DNA of 64,000 nucleotides. Source: Mycobacterium kubicae (GTDB lineage: Bacteria; Actinomycetota; Actinomycetes; Mycobacteriales; Mycobacteriaceae). The position numbers and the translations under genes are program-made. The stretch is taken from assembly GCF_015689175.1 (NCBI RefSeq), contig NZ_CP065047.1:3100001-3164000 (forward strand), given 5' to 3'. Under the pieces are notes generated by a model that worked only from the letters and a program-made list of their open reading frames with translations, did no database searches and was not told where the DNA came from. Positions within the stretch are counted from its first letter, which is position 1, and each line of letters opens with the position of its first letter. Of this stretch, positions 62,901 to 64,000 are shown piece after piece.

Positions 62901-64000
62901 GCCCGCGGCGTGCAATGAAACGCCCTGCCAGGCAAAGGGAAGCACCAGTTCGGCGTCGGGATTGGCGATGACCACGGCATGCAGGGCCGCGTCCAGCAGC
63001 GCTGGGTGCACCCCATAACCGGACACCCCGCCCGCGGCTTCGGGCAGTCGCACCTCGGCGAACAGTTCATCGCCGCGCGCCCACACCGCGGTCAAGCCGC
63101 GAAATGCCGGGCCGTATCCGTAACCCTGGTCCGCCAACCGGTCGTAACCGCCGGCGACATCGACCGCGACCGCGCCCGCGGGCGGCCACACGGCCAAATC
63201 GGCTGTGGGCTTTATGGTTCCGTCGCGCAGTATGCCGTCAGCGTGGCGCGTCCACACCGCAGCCCCGTCGGAGTCCGCGCGGGAGTAGACCGAGACGCTG
63301 CGCTGTCCGCCTTCTTCGGCGGCGCCGACAACCACTTGCACGGCAACGGATCCCGCCGCCGGGATCAGTAACGGCGAGCGCAGGGTCAGCTCGTCCAGGA
63401 CCGAACAGCCGACCTCGTCGCCGGCGCGCACCGCCAACTCGACGAAGCCGGTGCCCGGGAGCACCGCCATGCCGGAGACGGCGTGGTCGGTCAGCCAGCC
63501 GTGGGCGCTGGTCGACAACCGACCGGTCAACACCACTCCGCCGGAAGCGGGCAACTCGACGACCGCGCCGAGAATGGCGTGGTCGCTGGCTGCCAGGCCC
63601 AAGCCGCTGGCGTCGGCCCCGACGCTGTCACCGGAAAGCCAGAACCGCCGTCGCTCAAAGGCGTACGTGGGCAGCTCGACATGATTGGCGCCGTCCAGCG
63701 TGGCGCGCCAGTCCACCGCGACACCGGCCACGAAGGCGGTGGCAGCCGACAACAGGAAGCGTTCCAGGCCGCCCTCTTCGCGACCCAGGGTGGGCACGAC
63801 GATGGCTTCCGCGCCGCCGTCCAGGCAGTCGTTCGCCGTGTCTTCGATACCGGCGATGAGTGCGGGGTGCGGACTGGATTCGATGAACGTGCGGTATCCG
63901 TGCTTGCACGCGGTGCGCACGGCCTGGTCGAGTTCTACCGTCTGCCGGATGTTGCGGTACCAGTAGTCGGCGTCGAGTTCGGCTGTGTCCAAACGGCTTC
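53922..64000 (-). CDS. pks12: Polyketide synthase Pks12, C-terminal part (runs off right edge)
   Basis: About 3,359 codons of a type I modular PKS. The 5' part, including KS1 and most of AT1, lies outside. Approximate order by residue (counting from 63992): AT1 end, DH1 (His ~171), ER1 (GGVG ~715), KR1 (~898), ACP1 (Ser ~1212); then KS2 (Cys ~1438), AT2 (Ser ~1880, with HAFH ~1977, indicating malonyl-CoA), DH2 (~2180), ER2 (~2733), KR2 (~2918), ACP2 (Ser ~3232), and an acidic tail. Two fully reducing modules fit Pks12, which makes mycoketide for mannosyl-phosphomycoketide. Rv2047c-like and lppI synteny agrees. Confidence 0.92.
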   Translation of the reverse strand, partial: SRLDTAELDADYWYRNIRQTVELDQAVRTACKHGYRTFIESSPHPALIAGIEDTANDCLDGGAEAIVVPTLGREEGGLERFLLSAATAFVAGVAVDWRATLDGANHVELPTYAFERRRFWLSGDSVGADASGLGLAASDHAILGAVVELPASGGVVLTGRLSTSAHGWLTDHAVSGMAVLPGTGFVELAVRAGDEVGCSVLDELTLRSPLLIPAAGSVAVQVVVGAAEEGGQRSVSVYSRADSDGAAVWTRHADGILRDGTIKPTADLAVWPPAGAVAVDVAGGYDRLADQGYGYGPAFRGLTAVWARGDELFAEVRLPEAAGGVSGYGVHPALLDAALHAVVIANPDAELVLPFAWQGVSLHAAGAAVARARITPVGPSAVSVELADGLGLPVLSVAAMVVRPVSERQLRAAVSSSGADRLFELVWAPAQSPSGATTPPYQVFESVASQDDPVTQTYTRTHEALSAVQAWLTEHESEVLLVATRGAMALPGEDIRDLAGAAVWGLVRSAQTENPQRIVLVDSDLPLDEEAVAAALAVGEPQVLLRGGEVYTPRVHGSRAVEGILVPPGEGPWRLGLSSAGTFENLQLEPVPNAGAPLEPGQVRVALHAIAANFRDIMITLGMFTHEALLGGEGAGVVVEVGPGVTEFAVGDSVYGFFPDGSGTLVPGDTRLLLPMPADWSYPEAAAISAVFTTAWFAFVHLADVKPGQRVLIHAAAGGVGMAATQLARHLGLEVFATASKGKWDVLRALGFDDDHISDSRSLEFEDKFRTITGGRGMDVVLDSLAGEFVDASLRLVAPGGVFLEMGKTDIRDPGVIAEQYPGVRYRAFDLFEPGRPRMHQYMLDLAELFDAGVLRPLPVTTFDVRRAPAALRYLSQARHIGKVVMTLPDAWTAGTVLITGGTGMAGSALARHVVTNHGVRDLVLLSRSGPDAPGASDLITELTGAGAQVQVVACDAADRAALAKVIADIPVQRPLSGVIHAAGVLDDAVLTSLTSERVDSVLRAKVDAAWNLHELTRDLNVSAFVMFSSMAGLVGSSGQANYAAANCFLDALATHRRAQGLPAMSLGWGLWDQASAMTGGLDAADLARLGREGVLALSSAEALALFDTALIVDQPFLAPARIDLAALRAHAVAVPPMFRDLVNAPTRRQVDESLAAAKSKSALAQRLHGLPEAEQQAVVLDLLRSHIATVLGTVAPEAIDADKAFQELGFDSLTAVEMRNRLKAATGLSLSPTLIFDYPTPNGLASYIRAELAGVPQEIKQAHAVRATDDDPIVIVGMSCRYPGGVESPEDMWDMLVERRDVLSEFPSDRGWNLAGLYNPDPDVPGTCYTRTGGFVEGVADFDPGFFGVAPSEALAMDPQQRLLLELAWEALERSGIDPGRLRGSATGVFAGVYTQGYGLGAAQAAEGFRLTGQSTSVASGRVSYVLGLEGPAVSVDTACSSSLVALHMAVQSLRSGECDLALAGGVTVNATPDIFVEFSRMRGLSADGRCKPFAGAADGTGFSEGGGMLVVERLSDAQRLGHSVLAVVRGSAVNQDGASNGLTAPNGPSQQRVVRAALANAGLGPADVDVVEGHGTGTTLGDPIEAQALLATYGQDRSEPLWLGSIKSNMGHTQAAAGVAGVIKMVQAMRHEVLPASLHVDVPSPHVDWSAGAVELLTSAQPWPAQGRVRRAGVSSFGISGTNAHVIIEAVAAAPRQQGAPRAVVPWVVSAKSGAALAAQAGRLASYVGAHAELDVADVGWSLAGRSAFEHRAVVVGGDREQLLAGLEELAADEVTSVIRGSATPAGKTVFVFPGQGSQLLGMGMGLHAAYPVFAEAFNTVVGELDRHLLRPLREVMWGHDESILNTTEFAQPALFAVEVALFRLLESWCVRPDFVMGHSVGELTAAHVAGVLSLENAAVLVAARGRFMQSLPAGGAMVAVQATEDEVRPLLDAEVGIAAINGPSSVVVSGAEDAVLAVAEKFRADGRRVHQLAVSHAFHSPLMEPMIDEFGTVAAGLSIGKPTIPIISNVTGQFAGDDFASVAYWKKHVRQAVRFADSIRFAQSNGAARFLEVGPSSGLTASIEESLPDAAVITVSAMRKDRLEPVTLVNGLAQAYVAGGGVDWRQVIGQANFVELPTYAFERRRFWLSHDTTTVDAADLGLSPGEHPLLGAVVDLPTSGGVVLTGRLSAANQAWLADHAVGGVVIFPGAGFVELAIRAGDEVGCSVVDELTLAAPLILPASKPVAVQVVVGAADEAGARSVSVFSRQDAGSQWLLHAEGSVSSAAVQPGADFAVWPPAGATAVEVAGVYERLEARGYGYGPAFQGLNAMWRRGDDLFAEVALPETAGLTPAGFGVHPVILDAALHAIIVAADERGDFDRTSGVLVPFAWQGVSLHAAGAAAVRARISPVGPSSVSVELADALGLPVLSVASMVARPVTEQQLKAALSGSSGDRLYEVVWLPAPSGGGAVPPYQVYQSPPVGEDVLAGVYAATHEALAAVQAYLTEHDSGVLVVATQGAVALPDENVTDLAGAAVWGLVRSAQTEHPGRIVLVDADELLTDDAAAAALAVGEPQVLLRDGALHIPRVHGSRAVSGLLMPPTEGPWRLAMSSAGTFENLQVEPILDADTPLAPGQVRIATRAMAANFRDVMIALGLYPDENAAMGVEASGVVIETAPGNRLLAVGDRVTGLFPEGTGTIATTDERLLLKIPAGWSDIEAATAPVVFATAYYALSRLAQIQPGQRLLVHAAAGGVGMAAVQLARHWGVEVFATASRGKWDTLRALGFDDDHIGDSRSLDFEEKFRASTGGQGVDVVLDSLAGEFVDASLRLVAPGGVFLEMGKTDIRQPDTVADEHPGVRYRAFDLFEAGPDHIQRMLAELAELFDAGVLRPLPVTTFDVRRAPAALRYLSQARHIGKVVMTMPFGPGGAWGSGTVLITGGTGMAGAALARHVVSHHGVRRLVLVSRSGPEAPGAAELSAELTETGAQVQIVACDAADREALAKVIADIPVQHPLSAVVHAAGALDDAVITSLTPERVDPVLRAKVVAAWNLHELTRDLNLDAFVLFSSMAGLVGSSGQANYAAANSFLDALAVHRQAQGLPALSLGWGLWDQASAMTGGLATVDFARFARDGIVAMSSDEALGLLDTAMVLGEPFTLPAHIDVVALRAKFDGGTLPPMFVDLINAPARRHVDDSLAAAKSKSALLQRLDGLPEDEQLAILLDLVRSHIATVLGSASPEAIDPDRAFQELGFDSLTAVEMRNRLKAATGLALSPTLIFDYPNSAALAGYFHQELVGSQPDAPQAAPGEAELQRVVASIPVKRLRQAGVLDLLLSLANESDGNGQATGPAAPDGSSEDDLADMDLDALVNAALMNDDD
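54180..63700 (-). repeat. Two near-repeated PKS modules (DH-ER-KR-ACP blocks)
   Basis: The DH-ER-KR-ACP stretch of module 1 (about 63.7-60.25 kb) and module 2 (about 57.65-54.2 kb) share long almost identical strings, for example [20 protein letters not shown] and [13 protein letters not shown] in both. This is an internal tandem duplication, a source of recombination and assembly error. Confidence 0.75.
58680..59470 (-). other. Patch of unusual codon use inside Pks12 KS2-AT2
   Basis: The coding strand abruptly becomes G/T-rich at third positions (the plus strand is strikingly poor in G, with long C/A runs) between about 58,680 and 59,470. A second small patch spans about 59,625-59,755. Flanks and the rest of the gene show normal C/G-ending codons. 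The protein stays a normal KS domain and linker. Confidence 0.6.

Noticed and set aside
1..64000. Mobile element, prophage, or toxin-antitoxin locus
   Set aside because: No transposase, integrase, tRNA-flanked repeat, phage structural gene or recognisable toxin/antitoxin pair was found.

Overview
The window is a piece of a mycobacterial chromosome. The evidence is high G+C, an MmpS/MmpL transporter pair, several GAF/PAS-ANTAR proteins, an R2lox oxidase, and above all the right-hand third. From about 37.6 kb onward that part follows the M. tuberculosis gene order Rv2037c to Rv2048c: patatin, four-gene ABC sugar importer, Rv2042c-like protein, pncA, lipT, lppI, Rv2047c-like protein, pks12. Inserted genes interrupt this order. 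No transposase, integrase, tRNA, rRNA or CRISPR array was seen. The species could not be fixed. An Hsp18 of the type known from M. leprae and M. avium, plus many genes I do not associate with M. tuberculosis, suggest a non-tuberculous species.

Layout. 0-8 kb: an accessory-looking stretch with a tiny ORF, a DMT exporter divergent from a CGNR zinc-finger protein, a SOUL heme-binding protein beside a membrane GGDEF protein, two small membrane proteins, R2lox with an alpha/beta hydrolase, and a LysR regulator. A 16-bp palindromic element occurs three times here, always between genes. 8-13.5 kb: TetR-MmpS-MmpL, with two matching 23-bp operator-like sites, bracketed by a gutted and an intact GAF-ANTAR gene. 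13.4-20 kb: a minus-strand run (hotdog protein, TPR protein, HSL-type esterase, crotonase) divergent from a flavoprotein and a FatA-like thioesterase, which looks like acyl-chain metabolism. 20-32.5 kb: mostly stress and housekeeping functions (aldo/keto reductase, acyltransferase 3, ThDP enzyme, CsbD, HAD, UdgX, ChaB-Rho_N, DUF1360, flavodoxin-like reductase, PLP decarboxylase, HspR-like MerR with Hsp18, PAS-ANTAR, FolE-like).

32.5-36.4 kb: a compact minus-strand operon, OsmC - cyanase - acyl-CoA dehydrogenase-like - ECF sigma - zinc anti-sigma, then a DUF3097 gene whose 5' end is out of frame at a run of seven Cs. 36.5-42.7 kb: a DUF4185 protein and the patatin/ABC importer operon, whose binding protein has a Tat-type lipoprotein signal. 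42.8-47.1 kb: an ECF41-type sigma factor divergent from a DoxX protein, the Rv2042c-like protein with pncA, a DoxX-like protein with a tail of seven 22-residue repeats, and gluconokinase. 47.1-64 kb: a kinase-lipocalin fusion, LipT, LppI, an SDR fused to a phosphohistidine swivel domain, and the C-terminal 3,350 or so residues of Pks12, which runs off the right edge.

The most interesting items are the cyanase/sigma operon, the paired operators and ANTAR bracket around mmpSL, the repeat-tailed DoxX protein, the DUF3097 frameshift, and a sharply bounded codon-usage patch inside the Pks12 KS domain. All assignments come from reading the sequence and recalled family motifs. No database search was run.
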